From Rhizobiales bacterium 65-9 (lineage in GTDB: Bacteria; Pseudomonadota; Alphaproteobacteria; Rhizobiales; Beijerinckiaceae): DNA of 48,526 bases. Positions 16,304 through 25,648 of the stretch are shown here, one piece after another. The translations under genes and the position numbers were made by a program. The stretch covers positions 50,074 to 98,599 of the forward strand of contig MKVY01000049.1 in NCBI GenBank assembly GCA_001899525.1, written 5' to 3'. The notes beneath the pieces were generated by a model. It searched no databases. It had not been told where the DNA came from and was given only the letters and a program-made list of their open reading frames with translations. Position 1 is the first letter of the stretch. The number at the start of each line of letters is the position of its first letter.

Positions 16304-17379
16304 TCGGCGCCCTCGGCGGCGAGCTTGATCGCCTGATCCTCGGTGACGAGAGCGTCGATGATCTCGTCGAGCGCAACGCCTTCGAGGATCTGCGGCAACT
16401 TGTAGAGTGTCAGCTCGATGCGGTGATCGGTGACTCGGCCCTGCGGAAAATTGTAGGTGCGGATGCGCTCGGACCGATCGCCGGTGCCGACCTGCGCGCG
16501 GCGATCGGCGGCGCGCGCGGAATCGCGCTTCGTGCGTTCAAGATCGAACAGGCGCGCGCGCAGGAGCGCCATCGCCTTCGCCTTGTTGCGATGCTGCGAG
16601 CGCTCCTCCTGCATCAGCACGGCGAGGCCCGTCGGGACGTGCGTGATGCGGACCGCGCTCTCGGTCTTGTTGACATGCTGGCCGCCGGCGCCGCCGGAGC
16701 GCAGCGTGTCGATGCGCAGGTCGCTCTCATTGATGACGACGTCGAGGTCCTGGGCCTGCGGCAACACCGCCACCGTCGCGGCCGAGGTGTGGATGCGGCC
16801 GCTCGCCTCGGTGTCCGGGACGCGCTGCACGCGATGAGCGCCGGATTCGAATTTCAGCCGCGCATAGACGCCCTGTCCCTCGATCTCGGCGACGACCTCC
16901 TTGTAGCCGCCGACCGAGCCCTCGCTCTCGGACAGAACCTCGAACGTCCAGCCGTGCAGCGCCGCATGGCGCGCATACATGCGCAGCAGATCGCCCGCGA
17001 AAAGCGCCGCCTCGTCGCCGCCCGTGCCGGCGCGGATTTCCAGGATGACGCCGCGCGCGTCGGCGGCGTCCTTCGGCAGCAGCGCGAGGCGGATCGTCTT
17101 CTCAAGCTCGTCGCGGCGAGCGAGCAGCGACGGCCGCTCCGATTCCACCAGCGCGCGCAGATCGTCGTCGACCGCGGGATCCGACAGCATCCCGTCGCCG
17201 TCCGAAAGCTCTCTCTCGATGGCGCGCAGCGCGCGGATCGCGACGGCCAGCGCCTCGATCTCGGCGACCTCCTTCGACAGCGCGACCACCACGCCGCCGT
17301 CCGACGCCTGATTGAGCCTCGCGATCAGGTCGTCGTAGCGGCTGAGAATGGCGTCTAGGCGGGCGGCGGGGAGGGACAT
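16300..17379 (-). CDS. prfA: Peptide chain release factor 1
   Basis: 359-residue factor recognising UAA and UAG. The stop-codon tripeptide of the PxT class is PDT at 188-190 (in [15 protein letters not shown]), and the peptidyl-transferase motif GGQ is at 232-234 in [18 protein letters not shown]. The Pro-x-Thr tripeptide distinguishes it from RF2 (SPF). Only 20 bases separate its ATG from a terminator-like hairpin following ptsP, and no strong ribosome site is visible, so how it is expressed is an open question. prmC follows with a 4 bp overlap. Confidence 0.96.
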   Translation of the reverse strand: MSLPAARLDAILSRYDDLIARLNQASDGGVVVALSKEVAEIEALAVAIRALRAIERELSDGDGMLSDPAVDDDLRALVESERPSLLARRDELEKTIRLALLPKDAADARGVILEIRAGTGGDEAALFAGDLLRMYARHAALHGWTFEVLSESEGSVGGYKEVVAEIEGQGVYARLKFESGAHRVQRVPDTEASGRIHTSAATVAVLPQAQDLDVVINESDLRIDTLRSGGAGGQHVNKTESAVRITHVPTGLAVLMQEERSQHRNKAKAMALLRARLFDLERTKRDSARAADRRAQVGTGDRSERIRTYNFPQGRVTDHRIELTLYKLPQILEGVALDEIIDALVTEDQAIKLAAEGAE

Positions 17380-17393
17380 GAAACTCGATTCTG

Positions 17394-17422
17394 AAAAATG
17401 CGGACGGAGATGATCCGTCCGC
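17394..17422 (-). terminator. Terminator or attenuator between ptsP and prfA
   Basis: On the minus strand the last base of the ptsP stop codon begins a 9 bp stem (arms 17422-17414 and 17408-17400, five-base loop) followed by CATTTTTC, i.e. five Ts at 17398-17394. This is a compact terminator whose stem starts inside the stop codon. Because prfA starts at 17379, either it has a promoter inside ptsP or some transcripts read through. Confidence 0.6.
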
Positions 17423-19722
17423 TAGAGCTGAACGCCGGTCTCGCGCGCGAAGGCGCTCAGTTCCTCGCGCAGCGAATCCTTCCGCGCGCGCTCCTTCATC
17501 CAGACGGCGAGTCTTGTGCGCAGCGCTTTCACATTGAGCGAGAGAATCATCGCCTTCACCGGACCGATGGAGGCCGGCGACATCGAGAGCTGCCGGTAGC
17601 CGAGCGCGATGAGCGCCATCGCCTCAAGCGGCTTGCCGCCGATCTCGCCGCAGATGCTGACGGGCTTTCTCGCCCGCGCGCCGGCTTCGACGATCGTCTG
17701 GAGAACGCGCAGGAAGGGCGGGCTCATCGAATCGAAACGCTGCGCCACGCGCGGATTCTCGCGGTCCGCGGCGAAGAGATACTGAAGCAGGTCGTTGGAG
17801 CCGACCGAGAGGAAGTCAGCGGAGGCGGCGATCTCGTCGATCTGGTGCAGCAGCGACGGCACCTCGATCATGACGCCGAACTGCACGCGCGCCGGCAGCT
17901 CGTGGCCGTGCTTCCTGAGAAACGCGATCTCCTGCTCGACCATGCCGCGCGCGCGCTCGAACTCCGAGATCGCGGCGATCATCGGCGTCATGATGCGCGC
18001 CTCGCGGCCGGCGCAGGCGCGCAGCATGGCGCGCAACTGCACCCGCAGCAGCGCGGGACGATCGAGCCCGATGCGGATCGCGCGCCAGCCCAGCGCGGGA
18101 TTCTCCTCCTCGCCATGCCGGAAATAGGGCAGCACCTTGTCGCCGCCGATGTCGAGCGTGCGGAAGGTGACCGGCCGCGCGCCGGCGGCCTCGACGGTCA
18201 TGCGGTAAAGCTTCTCCTGCTGGGACAGAGACGGCAGCCGCGGAGACACCATGTATTGCAGTTCGGTGCGCAGGAGGCCGATGCCGTCGGCGCCGGTGTC
18301 GTCGAGATGGGGCAGATCGATGCGCAGGCCGGCGTTGAGAAGAAGGGAGACGACCGCGCCGTCCTTCGTCACAGCGGGAACGTCGCGCAGCCTACGATAC
18401 TGCTCCTGCCGGCGCGCGCGCATGCGCGCGCGCTCGGCGTAGGCGGCCTCCACGTCGGGCTGCGGACGGACGCGCACGTCGCCCGAGACGCCATCGACGA
18501 TGAGCGCGTCGCCCGGCTCGACGAGCCCGACGATATTGGTGATGCCGCTGACGGCGGGAAGCCCGAGCGCGCGCGCGATGACGGCGACATGGCTCGATGC
18601 GCCGCCTTCCTCAAGCACGAGGCCGCGCAGGCGGGCGCGGTCATATTCCAGCAGCGCGGTCGGACCCATCGCGCGCGCGACGAGAATCGCGTTGTCCGGC
18701 AACTCTTCCTTCGGCCTGACGAAGCCCTGCCCCACGAGCTGATGCAGCAGCCGGCTGGCGAGATCGTCGAGATCATGCAGGCGATCGCGCAGATAGGGAT
18801 CGGTGGAGCGCATCATGCGCGCGCGCGTGTCGTTCTGCACGCGCTCGACGGCGGCCTCCGCCGTCAGGCCCGTGGCGATCGCCTCATGCAGGCGACGCAG
18901 CCAGCCCTTGTCGTTCGCGACCATGCGCAGGGCTTCAAGAATCTCGACATGCTCGCCCTGTCCGGCCTTGCCGCCGCGCTCGACAAGTTCGTCGATATTC
19001 GCCTGCACCGCCTCAAGCGCCTGATCGATCCGCGCGCCCTCGCTCGCGGGATCGTCGGCGACGAAATTCCGGATGACCACGCGCGGCTCGTGCAGCACGG
19101 CATGGCCGAGGCCGATCCCTTCCGACAGGATCTCGCCGGCAAGCGAGATCGGACGACGGATGGCGATGGTTTCGCCGGGCTCGACAATGGACTGGAGCTC
19201 GCCCGACGCGACGATCTCGGCCAGCACCATCGCCGTCGTCTGAAGCGCCTCGATCTCCTCCTCGGTGTAGACGCGGTGCGCGCGGTTCTGGACCACGAGA
19301 ACGCCGAGCGTGTTGCCCGCCCGCAAGATCGGCACGCCGAGAAAGGCGTTGTAGATTTCCTCTCCGGTCTCCGGCCGGTAGGAGAAGGCGGGATGCTTGT
19401 GCGCGTCCGACAGCGCGAGCGGCTGCGCCTCACGCGCGATGAGGCCGACGAGACCCTCGCCCGCCTTCATCTTGGTGAGGTGGACGGCTTCGCGATTGAG
19501 GCCTTCGGTCGCGAACAATTCGAGATCGTCGTCCGCCTGCATCACATAGACCGAGCAGACCTCGGCCACCATGTTGGCGGCGATCAGGACGGCGACCTTG
19601 TCGAGCTTCTCCTGCGCCGAGACCGGAGCGGCCATCGTCTCACGCAGGCGGCGCAGCAGAACGCGCGGCCCGCCGAGGCTGGGCCTGGCCGTCTTCTCCG
19701 CTTTGTCACGCTCTGGGGCCAT
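17422..19722 (-). CDS. ptsP: Phosphoenolpyruvate-protein phosphotransferase PtsP (EI-Ntr)
   Basis: 766 residues from ATG 19722 (a TTG 33 bases further up is also open). First component of the nitrogen-type PTS, passing phosphate from PEP to NPr. An N-terminal GAF domain (about residues 35-170: VYVMQADDDLELFATEGLN, GVPILRAGNTLGVLVVQN) is followed by the EI swivelling domain with phospho-His at about residue 378 in GGASSHVAVIARALGLPAV and the PEP-binding barrel, including VSICGEIGGKPLEA with the catalytic Cys near 691. GAF plus EI is diagnostic for PtsP. Its partners (NPr, EIIA-Ntr) are not in this window. The pathway links nitrogen and carbon status to potassium transport, stress and PHB in other alphaproteobacteria. 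Confidence 0.95.
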   Translation of the reverse strand: MAPERDKAEKTARPSLGGPRVLLRRLRETMAAPVSAQEKLDKVAVLIAANMVAEVCSVYVMQADDDLELFATEGLNREAVHLTKMKAGEGLVGLIAREAQPLALSDAHKHPAFSYRPETGEEIYNAFLGVPILRAGNTLGVLVVQNRAHRVYTEEEIEALQTTAMVLAEIVASGELQSIVEPGETIAIRRPISLAGEILSEGIGLGHAVLHEPRVVIRNFVADDPASEGARIDQALEAVQANIDELVERGGKAGQGEHVEILEALRMVANDKGWLRRLHEAIATGLTAEAAVERVQNDTRARMMRSTDPYLRDRLHDLDDLASRLLHQLVGQGFVRPKEELPDNAILVARAMGPTALLEYDRARLRGLVLEEGGASSHVAVIARALGLPAVSGITNIVGLVEPGDALIVDGVSGDVRVRPQPDVEAAYAERARMRARRQEQYRRLRDVPAVTKDGAVVSLLLNAGLRIDLPHLDDTGADGIGLLRTELQYMVSPRLPSLSQQEKLYRMTVEAAGARPVTFRTLDIGGDKVLPYFRHGEEENPALGWRAIRIGLDRPALLRVQLRAMLRACAGREARIMTPMIAAISEFERARGMVEQEIAFLRKHGHELPARVQFGVMIEVPSLLHQIDEIAASADFLSVGSNDLLQYLFAADRENPRVAQRFDSMSPPFLRVLQTIVEAGARARKPVSICGEIGGKPLEAMALIALGYRQLSMSPASIGPVKAMILSLNVKALRTRLAVWMKERARKDSLREELSAFARETGVQL

Positions 19723-19813
19723 CAGACGTTGAGACTCGCGCCGGGCTGCGATCAACGTCGGCTTAGAGCGCCGCCGAAGAAATGGGAAGTGTCGAACGCC
19801 GTCGGCGCGGCGG

Positions 19814-20131
19814 TCAGCGGGGCCGGGGCGCCATGTCCTGCGTCAGGGGCCGGCGCAGGAAGAGCCGACAGCTTCTGCGGAGCTGATTGTTGCGCCTTTT
19901 CAGGCACCGGGTCTGGCGGCCCTGACCCGGCGCGACCGAAGGACAGAAGCGGCGCAGATCGGCGGCGCACATTTCGGACAGCCGGGGCCGGCTGGACAAG
20001 GCGGACGGACCGGAGGCCGGTCTTCCGCCGCCGGGCGCGGCCGGTTTCGATTGGGCGATCGCGTCGCCCGCCGTCGCTGCGCACAGCAACGCCGCGGACA
20101 TCCACAAAGCCGACCGCGTCAGCCTTTTCAT
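19814..20131 (-). CDS. Small secreted Cys-rich repeat protein
   Basis: 105 residues with a clear signal peptide (RSALWMSAALLCAATAGDAI, cleavage near AIAQS). The mature part carries one cysteine-rich unit: CAADLRRFCPSVAPGQGR then CLKRRNNQLRRSC, i.e. four cysteines in the spacing seen in the Cys-rich repeat (GLG1-like) family found in many secreted alphaproteobacterial proteins. It is basic and short, with no enzyme motif. It lies between grxD and ptsP on the same strand, about 90 bp from each. Function unknown. Confidence 0.7.
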   Translation of the reverse strand: MKRLTRSALWMSAALLCAATAGDAIAQSKPAAPGGGRPASGPSALSSRPRLSEMCAADLRRFCPSVAPGQGRQTRCLKRRNNQLRRSCRLFLRRPLTQDMAPRPR

Positions 20132-20218
20132 CTCACGCTCCGCCGTGGCCCCCGCCGCTCCCGGAGGGATTAAGACAGGCGCCCACGAGCCCGTCCAGCG
20201 GGATCGCCGGGCGGACGA

Positions 20219-20560
20219 TCAGGCGGACGCTTTCTGTCCGACCGAGACGCCCTTGTCGGCGAGGAGCTGCTGCAGTTCGCCGGACTGGAACATCTCGCGG
20301 GCGATGTCGCAGCCGCCGATGAACTCGCCCTTCACATAGAGCTGCGGAATCGTCGGCCAGTTGGAATAATCCTTGATGCCCTGACGGATGTCCCCGTCCT
20401 CCAGCACATTGATCCCCTTGTAGGGAACGCCGATGTAATCGAGGATCTGGACGACCTGTCCGGAAAAGCCGCACATCGGGAATTGCGGCGTGCCCTTCAT
20501 GAAAAGGACGACGTCGCTGCTCTTCACTTCGGCGTCGATGCGATCGTGAGCGTTGGTCAT
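20219..20560 (-). CDS. grxD: Monothiol glutaredoxin, CGFS type
   Basis: 113-residue [2Fe-2S] carrier. The active site PMCGFSGQVV places Cys at residue 30 of a CGFS motif, the hallmark of monothiol glutaredoxins; MKGTPQFP before it, WPTIPQLYVKGEFIGGCDI and the terminal ELQQLL are all conserved. Bound as a homodimer with glutathione, or with BolA, it delivers clusters to Fe-S proteins. bolA lies just upstream on the same strand, and a separate promoter is predicted in the 93 bp between them. Confidence 0.95.
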   Translation of the reverse strand: MTNAHDRIDAEVKSSDVVLFMKGTPQFPMCGFSGQVVQILDYIGVPYKGINVLEDGDIRQGIKDYSNWPTIPQLYVKGEFIGGCDIAREMFQSGELQQLLADKGVSVGQKASA

Positions 20561-20601
20561 GGGTGTCTCCGTGGCGGGGTCAAGGCCTGCCGTTTGGACC
20601 A

Positions 20602-20630
20602 GATATAAGCAATCCGCGCGCGCTCGTCAC
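20602..20630 (-). promoter_or_regulatory. Predicted grxD promoter
   Basis: Minus strand GTGACG (20630-20625), 17-base spacer, TATATC (20607-20602), about 40 bases before the grxD start codon. The GTGACG hexamer keeps the TGAC core of the consensus. It lies in the gap after bolA, so grxD could be expressed both from here and by read-through. Confidence 0.4.
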
Positions 20631-20653
20631 GGGCGGCGCGGCTTCGCGCGCGA

Positions 20654-20890
20654 TCAGGTTGGCGGGGCGCTGGTGGTCAGCGCGAGAGCATGCAGCGCGC
20701 CGCCCATGTTGCCCTTCAGGGCGGCATAGACAAGCTGATGCTGCTGGACGCGGGACTTGCCGCGAAACGCCTCCGAGACGACCGTCGCGGCGTAATGGTC
20801 GCCATCGCCCGCAAGGTCGCGGATCTCGACCGTGGCGTCCGGAAACGCTTCCCGGATCATGCGCTCGATGTCGCCGGCGGCCATGGCCAT
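20654..20890 (-). CDS. bolA: BolA-family protein
   Basis: 78 residues from ATG 20890, which has a GGAG ribosome site 7 bases upstream; a second ATG is two codons in. The fold is recognised from MIREAFPDATVEIRDLAGD, GDHYAATVVSEAFRGKSRV and VQQHQLVYAAL, with the conserved His in HQLVY. BolA proteins bind CGFS glutaredoxins to form a [2Fe-2S] heterodimer, and grxD is the next gene. It begins 23 bp after purL, suggesting shared transcription. Confidence 0.9.
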   Translation of the reverse strand: MAMAAGDIERMIREAFPDATVEIRDLAGDGDHYAATVVSEAFRGKSRVQQHQLVYAALKGNMGGALHALALTTSAPPT

Positions 20891-20913
20891 GCCGTTTCTC
20901 CATTCGGTTGGGG

Positions 20914-23121
20914 TTAAGCCGCCTGACCCATATAGGCCGGCAGCCAGCCTTCGTGCGCTTCGCGCAGGGCCGCGATCGCAATCGGCTCGTCGTCCGGCAG
21001 CTTCAGGGCGTCGCCGCCGGTCCGCCCAATGATCCGGGCTGGAACCGAAGCCGCCTCCGCCTCCGCCAGGATCGCGTCGGCCGCGACAGCCGGGCACGAG
21101 AGAAGATAGCGGGCCTGATCCTCGCCGAACAGGATCGCATGCGGAGGCCCTTCCGGAAGCGTTTCGATCAAGGCGCCGAAGCCGCCGGCCATCGCCATCT
21201 CCGCAAGGGCGACAGCAAGGCCGCCGTCCGAGAGGTCATGACTGGCGTGAATATGGCCGGCGAGAATCATCTTGCGGACGAAGTCGCCGTTGCGGCGTTC
21301 GGCGACAAGGTCGACGGGCGGCGGGGCGCCATCTTCGCGCCCGCAGACCACCGACAGCCATGCGGACTGCCCCAGCCATCCGGCGGTCTCGCCGATCAGG
21401 ATGATCGTTTCGCCGACGGACCGGAACGCGACGCCCGCCGCCTTCGTCACGTCGGCGATGACGCCGACGCCGCCGATGGTCGGCGTTGGCAGGATGCCCT
21501 TGCCGTTGGTCTCGTTGTAGAGCGAGACATTGCCCGACACGACCGGAAACTCGAGCGCGCGGCACGCCTCGCCGATGCCGCGGACGCAGCCGACGAACTG
21601 ACCCATCGCCTCCGGCCGCTCGGGATTGCCGAAATTGAGGTTGTCGGTCAGCGCCAGCGGCGTCGCGCCCGTGGCGGTGATGTTCCGCCAGGCTTCGGCC
21701 ACGGCCTGCTTGCCGCCCTCGAATGGATCCGCCTCGCAATAACGGGGCGTGACGTCGGAGGTCAGGGCGACGCCTTTCGGCCCGTCCTCGATGCGGACGA
21801 TGGCGGCGTCGCCGCCGGGGCCGGAAATCGTGTTGCCGAGGATGATATGGTCGTACTGCTCCCAGACCCAGCGCTTGGAGGCGAGATCGGGCGATCCGAT
21901 CAGCTTGAGCAGCGCTTCACCATTCCGGATCGGAGGCGAAACGGTGTTGGGGTCGAGAAAGGATAGTTTCGGAGCCGGAATCCATGGGCGATCATAGAGC
22001 GGCGCCTCGTCGCCCAGCTCCTTGATCGGCATGTCGGCCATCACGTCGCCCTGGTGCTTCACGACAAAGCGCAGCGAGTCGGTGGTCCGGCCGACGACGG
22101 CGAAGTCGAGGCCGTATTTGCGGAAGATCGCCTCCGCCTGCGCTTCCTTGCCCGGGCGGATCACCATCAGCATGCGCTCCTGGCTCTCGGAGAGCATCAT
22201 CTCATAGGCGCTCATGCCTTCCTCGCGGCACGGCACCTGGTCGAGATCAAGCTCGACGCCGAGGTCGCCCTTCGCCCCCATCTCGACGGCGGAGCAGGTC
22301 AGCCCGGCCGCGCCCATGTCCTGAATGGCGATGACGCAGTCCTGCGCCATGATCTCGAGGCAGGCCTCCAGCAGCAGCTTCTCGGCGAACGGGTCGCCGA
22401 CCTGCACTGTCGGCCGCTTCTCCTCCGACCTGTCGTCGAACTCGGCCGAGGCCATCGTCGCGCCATGGATGCCGTCGCGACCGGTCTTGGAGCCGAGATA
22501 GACGATGGCGTTCCCGACGCCGGTCGCCTTGGCGTAGAAAATCTCGTCCGCCCTGGCGAGGCCGACGGCCATCGCGTTGACCAGGATGTTGCCGTTGTAG
22601 CGGGGATGGAAGCCCATCTGGCCGCCGACGGTGGGCACGCCGAAGGAATTGCCGTAGCCGCCGACGCCCGCGACCACCCCCGCGACGAGACGGCGGGTGC
22701 GGGGATGAGCCGGATCGCCGAAGCGCAGCGCGTTCAGGCAGGCGATGGGGCGGGCGCCCATGGTGAAGACGTCGCGCAGGATGCCGCCGACGCCGGTCGT
22801 CGCGCCCTGATAGGGCTCGATGAAGGACGGGTGGTTGTGGCTCTCCATCTTGAAGACGATCGCCTGCCCGTCGCCGATGTCGATGACGCCGGCGTTCTCG
22901 CCCGGACCCTGGATGACCCACGGCGCCCTGGTGGGCAGCGTCTTCAGATGGAGGCGGGAGGATTTGTAGGAGCAGTGCTCGTTCCACATCGCCGAGACGA
23001 TGCCGAGCTCCGTGATCGACGGCTCGCGGCCGAGCAGCTTCAGGAGCCGCTCGTATTCGTCCGGCTTCAGGCCGTGCTCCGCGACCAGTTCCGGCGTGAT
23101 GGCGATGTCGTTGCGGAGCAT
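20914..23121 (-). CDS. purL: Phosphoribosylformylglycinamidine synthase subunit PurL
   Basis: 735-residue small-type FGAM synthase (the large single-chain type is about 1300). Step four of purine synthesis, needing PurS and PurQ partners not seen here. Start chosen at ATG 23121 because the family N-terminus [20 protein letters not shown] follows it; the longer open frame to 23226 is basic and unrelated. Conserved parts include [28 protein letters not shown], the [16 protein letters not shown] segment and late [15 protein letters not shown]. Followed by bolA and grxD, a common alphaproteobacterial order. Confidence 0.96.
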   Translation of the reverse strand: MLRNDIAITPELVAEHGLKPDEYERLLKLLGREPSITELGIVSAMWNEHCSYKSSRLHLKTLPTRAPWVIQGPGENAGVIDIGDGQAIVFKMESHNHPSFIEPYQGATTGVGGILRDVFTMGARPIACLNALRFGDPAHPRTRRLVAGVVAGVGGYGNSFGVPTVGGQMGFHPRYNGNILVNAMAVGLARADEIFYAKATGVGNAIVYLGSKTGRDGIHGATMASAEFDDRSEEKRPTVQVGDPFAEKLLLEACLEIMAQDCVIAIQDMGAAGLTCSAVEMGAKGDLGVELDLDQVPCREEGMSAYEMMLSESQERMLMVIRPGKEAQAEAIFRKYGLDFAVVGRTTDSLRFVVKHQGDVMADMPIKELGDEAPLYDRPWIPAPKLSFLDPNTVSPPIRNGEALLKLIGSPDLASKRWVWEQYDHIILGNTISGPGGDAAIVRIEDGPKGVALTSDVTPRYCEADPFEGGKQAVAEAWRNITATGATPLALTDNLNFGNPERPEAMGQFVGCVRGIGEACRALEFPVVSGNVSLYNETNGKGILPTPTIGGVGVIADVTKAAGVAFRSVGETIILIGETAGWLGQSAWLSVVCGREDGAPPPVDLVAERRNGDFVRKMILAGHIHASHDLSDGGLAVALAEMAMAGGFGALIETLPEGPPHAILFGEDQARYLLSCPAVAADAILAEAEAASVPARIIGRTGGDALKLPDDEPIAIAALREAHEGWLPAYMGQAA

Positions 23122-23154
23122 GGGGGCTGGGCGATTCCGGCGGGCGATCCCCGC

Positions 23155-23183
23155 TCGATAACCATCCCGGCAAACAGGCGCAA
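23155..23183 (-). promoter_or_regulatory. Predicted purL promoter
   Basis: Minus strand TTGCGC (23183-23178), 17-base spacer, TATCGA (23160-23155), giving a leader of roughly 25-30 bases before the purL ATG. The -35 matches the one proposed for rpmF in this window. The -10 is only half matched. Supports the start at 23121 over the longer frame, which would begin upstream of this promoter. Confidence 0.35.
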
Positions 23184-23279
23184 CGCGCAAGCCGCCAGGC
23201 GCCCGTCTTTGCACTTCGTTCACCATCAGGCGGTCGCTGCTCCAATCCGGAACAGCCAGGTCGCCGACCGGAGAGGGAT

Positions 23280-24587
23280 ATGGGGTTTCTGCGTTCCGTT
23301 TCGAGATTCCAGCGCGAGGAGCGCGGCGCCGCGGCGCTGCTGTTCGCCGGCGCGTCCGTGCCGCTGATGCTCATTCTGGTCGCGACGACCGATTATGTCC
23401 GCGCCTCCAACTATCGGGCCGCGATGCAGACGGCCGTCGATTCGGCCGCCATCACGCTCGCCCGGTCGCCGACAAGCCTGACCGACGCCCAGCTCCAGGC
23501 GCGCGGCCGGCAGGTGTTCGACGCCATGGTGAAGCAGGCCGGCGGCTACGCCACGGCGACGTTCACGGCGGCGCGCACGGGCCAGTCCATCTCCGTGAAC
23601 GCCACGGGCGTCGTGCAGTCCTCATTCGGCTCGTTCCTGAAGCCGGAGATCGGCATCAGCGCGCAGGCGGTTGTCGCCGCCGGCAAGCGGAAGATCGAGC
23701 TGTCGCTCGCGCTCGACAACACCGGCTCGATGGGCCAGAGCAACAAGATCGTCGAGCTGAAGAAGGCGGTCGTCAACCTGCTCGACACGATGCAGAAGCT
23801 CAACGACGCCGAGCCGGGCTCGGTGAAGGTGGCGCTGGTTCCGTTCACGACGCAGGTGAAGCTCGGCAAGAGCTACGCGAACACCGCCTGGGTCCGGTTC
23901 CACGATAATGGCGCGGCGGGCACGGCCGCCGAGAAGGCCGCATGGAACGGCTGCATCATGGACCGCGACCAGCCGCAGAATGTCAGCGACACCGATCCGA
24001 CGGGCAGCGCCTGGTCGCGCTGGCATCCGATCGCCTATCAGGGCAGGTCGCCCCGCAATGTAGACTGGAACGGGCCCTGCAACAGTCTGCAGCAGGTGAC
24101 GCCGCTGACAGCCGATCTCAAGAGCACGGGAGCGGGTTCGCTGCGCGCCGCCGTTTCCGCCATGCAGGCCAACGGCAACACCAATGTCTCCATCGGCGTC
24201 GCGTGGGGCCTGAAGCCTTTGATGAATCGCGCGCCTTTCTCGGGCGCGGCGGCGCCGGGCGACAACGACGTCATCAAGGCGATGATCGTGCTGACGGACG
24301 GCGACAACACCGAGGATCGCTGGAGCGGCTCGCAGAGCGCGATCGACGCGCGCACGCGCTCGACATGCGACATGGCGAAGGACGCGGTGAAGAACGCGGC
24401 GCCCAGCGCGGCGGCGGACAGCTATGTCCGCCTCTACACGATCCGCGTCATCCAGGGGAATCGCTCGCTGCTGCAGGACTGCGCCGGCAATGGCGGCGGC
24501 TATTCCGAGGTCAGCCAGGCGAGCCAGCTCAACGACGTGTTTCAGGGAATCGTGAATCAGATCCTGCGCGTGCGGCTCACGAGCTGA
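23280..24587 (+). CDS. TadG-like protein with von Willebrand A domain
   Basis: 435 residues. The N-terminus [20 protein letters not shown] (about 18-37) is the single membrane helix plus Glu of TadE/TadG-like pseudopilins, followed by the family's [20 protein letters not shown]. From about residue 140 there is a von Willebrand A domain whose metal site reads [10 protein letters not shown] (DxTGS in place of the usual DxSGS), with a later [14 protein letters not shown] strand. Several cysteines near the C-terminus may pair outside. Such proteins are minor parts of Flp pilus assembly or free-standing envelope adhesin-like proteins. No other tad genes are in the window, so its machinery is elsewhere or absent. 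Confidence 0.8.
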   Translation: MGFLRSVSRFQREERGAAALLFAGASVPLMLILVATTDYVRASNYRAAMQTAVDSAAITLARSPTSLTDAQLQARGRQVFDAMVKQAGGYATATFTAARTGQSISVNATGVVQSSFGSFLKPEIGISAQAVVAAGKRKIELSLALDNTGSMGQSNKIVELKKAVVNLLDTMQKLNDAEPGSVKVALVPFTTQVKLGKSYANTAWVRFHDNGAAGTAAEKAAWNGCIMDRDQPQNVSDTDPTGSAWSRWHPIAYQGRSPRNVDWNGPCNSLQQVTPLTADLKSTGAGSLRAAVSAMQANGNTNVSIGVAWGLKPLMNRAPFSGAAAPGDNDVIKAMIVLTDGDNTEDRWSGSQSAIDARTRSTCDMAKDAVKNAAPSAAADSYVRLYTIRVIQGNRSLLQDCAGNGGGYSEVSQASQLNDVFQGIVNQILRVRLTS

Positions 24588-24607
24588 GATCGCGCCCGCA
24601 AGCCGCT

Positions 24608-24646
24608 TGCGTCATCGCGGCTCCGGCTGCCTGCGTCATCGCGGCT
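24608..24646. repeat. Short 24-bp-period direct repeat over the DMT gene stop
   Basis: The 15-mer TGCGTCATCGCGGCT occurs at 24608-24622 and again at 24632-24646. The second copy contains the stop codon of the DMT transporter gene, so the repeat duplicates its 3' end into the gap towards the convergent TadG-like gene. Probably a small slippage duplication. Confidence 0.6.
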
Positions 24647-25487
24647 GCGGCCGCGACGCGATCGCGGCGCCGACAACGATCAACAACACCGCGCCGGCGA
24701 GACTCCAGCCCGCCGTCGCATAGCCCGCAAGGACGAGGGTGATCGTCGAGATCACCGGCGCCGAATAGGACAGCACACCAAGCAGGGGCACGTCGCCGCG
24801 CTTCATGCCGATGTCCCACAGCAGGAACGCCGCGCCCATCGGCCCGAGGCCGAGGCCGATGACGCCGATCCATTCCGCGCCTTTCGGCCACACCCACGAT
24901 TCAAAGGCGAGATGGAGCGCAAGCGCCAGCAGCGCGGCGACCGCGCATGTGATCGCGACGCTCTCGCTCGCGACCGCGGCGACGCGCCGGCTGAGAACCG
25001 AATAGGACGACCAGACTAGCGCGCCGAGCGCGGCGCAGAGATATCCGATAGCCGCCTCGCGCGAAACGCCGGCGCTCAGCCTCCCGCCGATCAGGAGAAG
25101 GAGCGCGGCGAGGCCGAGAAGCGCGCCGATAACATGGGCGAGGCGCAGCTTCCCGCCCGGAAGCAGCGCCGCGAGCAGCACGATCAGCAGCGGCCAGAGA
25201 TAGTGGATGAGATTCGCCTCCGCCGGCGGCGCGAACTTCAGCGCGAAGAAATAGAGCAGCGTGTCGCCGAAAACGCCGTAGAGGCCGAGCGCGAGCGAGG
25301 CGGGCGTCGGGCGCAGAGCGGCGACGCGGCCGCGCGCGACGGCGATCGCGGAGAGAAAGAGCGCGCCGACGCCGAAGGTGAAGACGCTGAGCTGCAAAGG
25401 CGGCACGCCGCCGGTCATCGCGGTGAGAAGCGCGAGCAAGCCCCACAGGGCGATGGCGCCGAAGCCGATGAAGGTCGCTGAACGCAT
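24636..25487 (-). CDS. DMT/EamA-family transporter
   Basis: 283-residue inner-membrane protein with about ten hydrophobic segments in two homologous halves. The start IGFGAIALWGLLALLTAMTG, the APPAEANLIHYLWPLLIVLL segment and the second-half LGPMGAAFLLWDIGMKRGD are typical of the drug/metabolite transporter superfamily, closest in feel to aromatic amino acid exporters of the YddG type. Substrate cannot be assigned from sequence. Convergent with the TadG-like gene and upstream, on the same strand, of nothing obvious; the phaB terminator separates it from phaB. Confidence 0.82.
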   Translation of the reverse strand: MRSATFIGFGAIALWGLLALLTAMTGGVPPLQLSVFTFGVGALFLSAIAVARGRVAALRPTPASLALGLYGVFGDTLLYFFALKFAPPAEANLIHYLWPLLIVLLAALLPGGKLRLAHVIGALLGLAALLLLIGGRLSAGVSREAAIGYLCAALGALVWSSYSVLSRRVAAVASESVAITCAVAALLALALHLAFESWVWPKGAEWIGVIGLGLGPMGAAFLLWDIGMKRGDVPLLGVLSYSAPVISTITLVLAGYATAGWSLAGAVLLIVVGAAIASRPQPR

Positions 25488-25596
25488 GCGGTTTCAGAGC
25501 ATGAGGCGGGAGAGCGGGGCTTGGATTTCCGAAAACATCATGCGGCGAGGTGGAGCAGGCTGCTGCTTCCGTGAAACAGCAGCATGCTTCAGGGGA

Positions 25597-25623
25597 AAGA
25601 AAAAGGCCGGCGAACCGGCCTTT
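25597..25623 (-). terminator. phaAB terminator with UUCG tetraloop
   Basis: AAAGGCCGG (25602-25610), loop CGAA, CCGGCCTTT (25615-25623). Read on the minus strand the loop is TTCG, an exceptionally stable tetraloop, and the stem runs into a T-rich tract (25605-25597). It lies 25 bases after the phaB stop and ends the phaAB unit. Confidence 0.85.
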
Positions 25624-25648
25624 GAACGATGATGTGAAGCGGCCGCCG

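Noticed and set aside
20119-20218. Alternative upstream extension of the Cys-rich gene or overlap with grxD
   Set aside because: The signal peptide begins exactly at the ATG at 20131, so no extension is needed.
17398-20322. 974-codon plus-strand open frame over ptsP and the Cys-rich gene
   Set aside because: The minus-strand genes carry catalytic motifs and signal peptide; this frame carries none. Its length reflects low stop density in GC-rich DNA.
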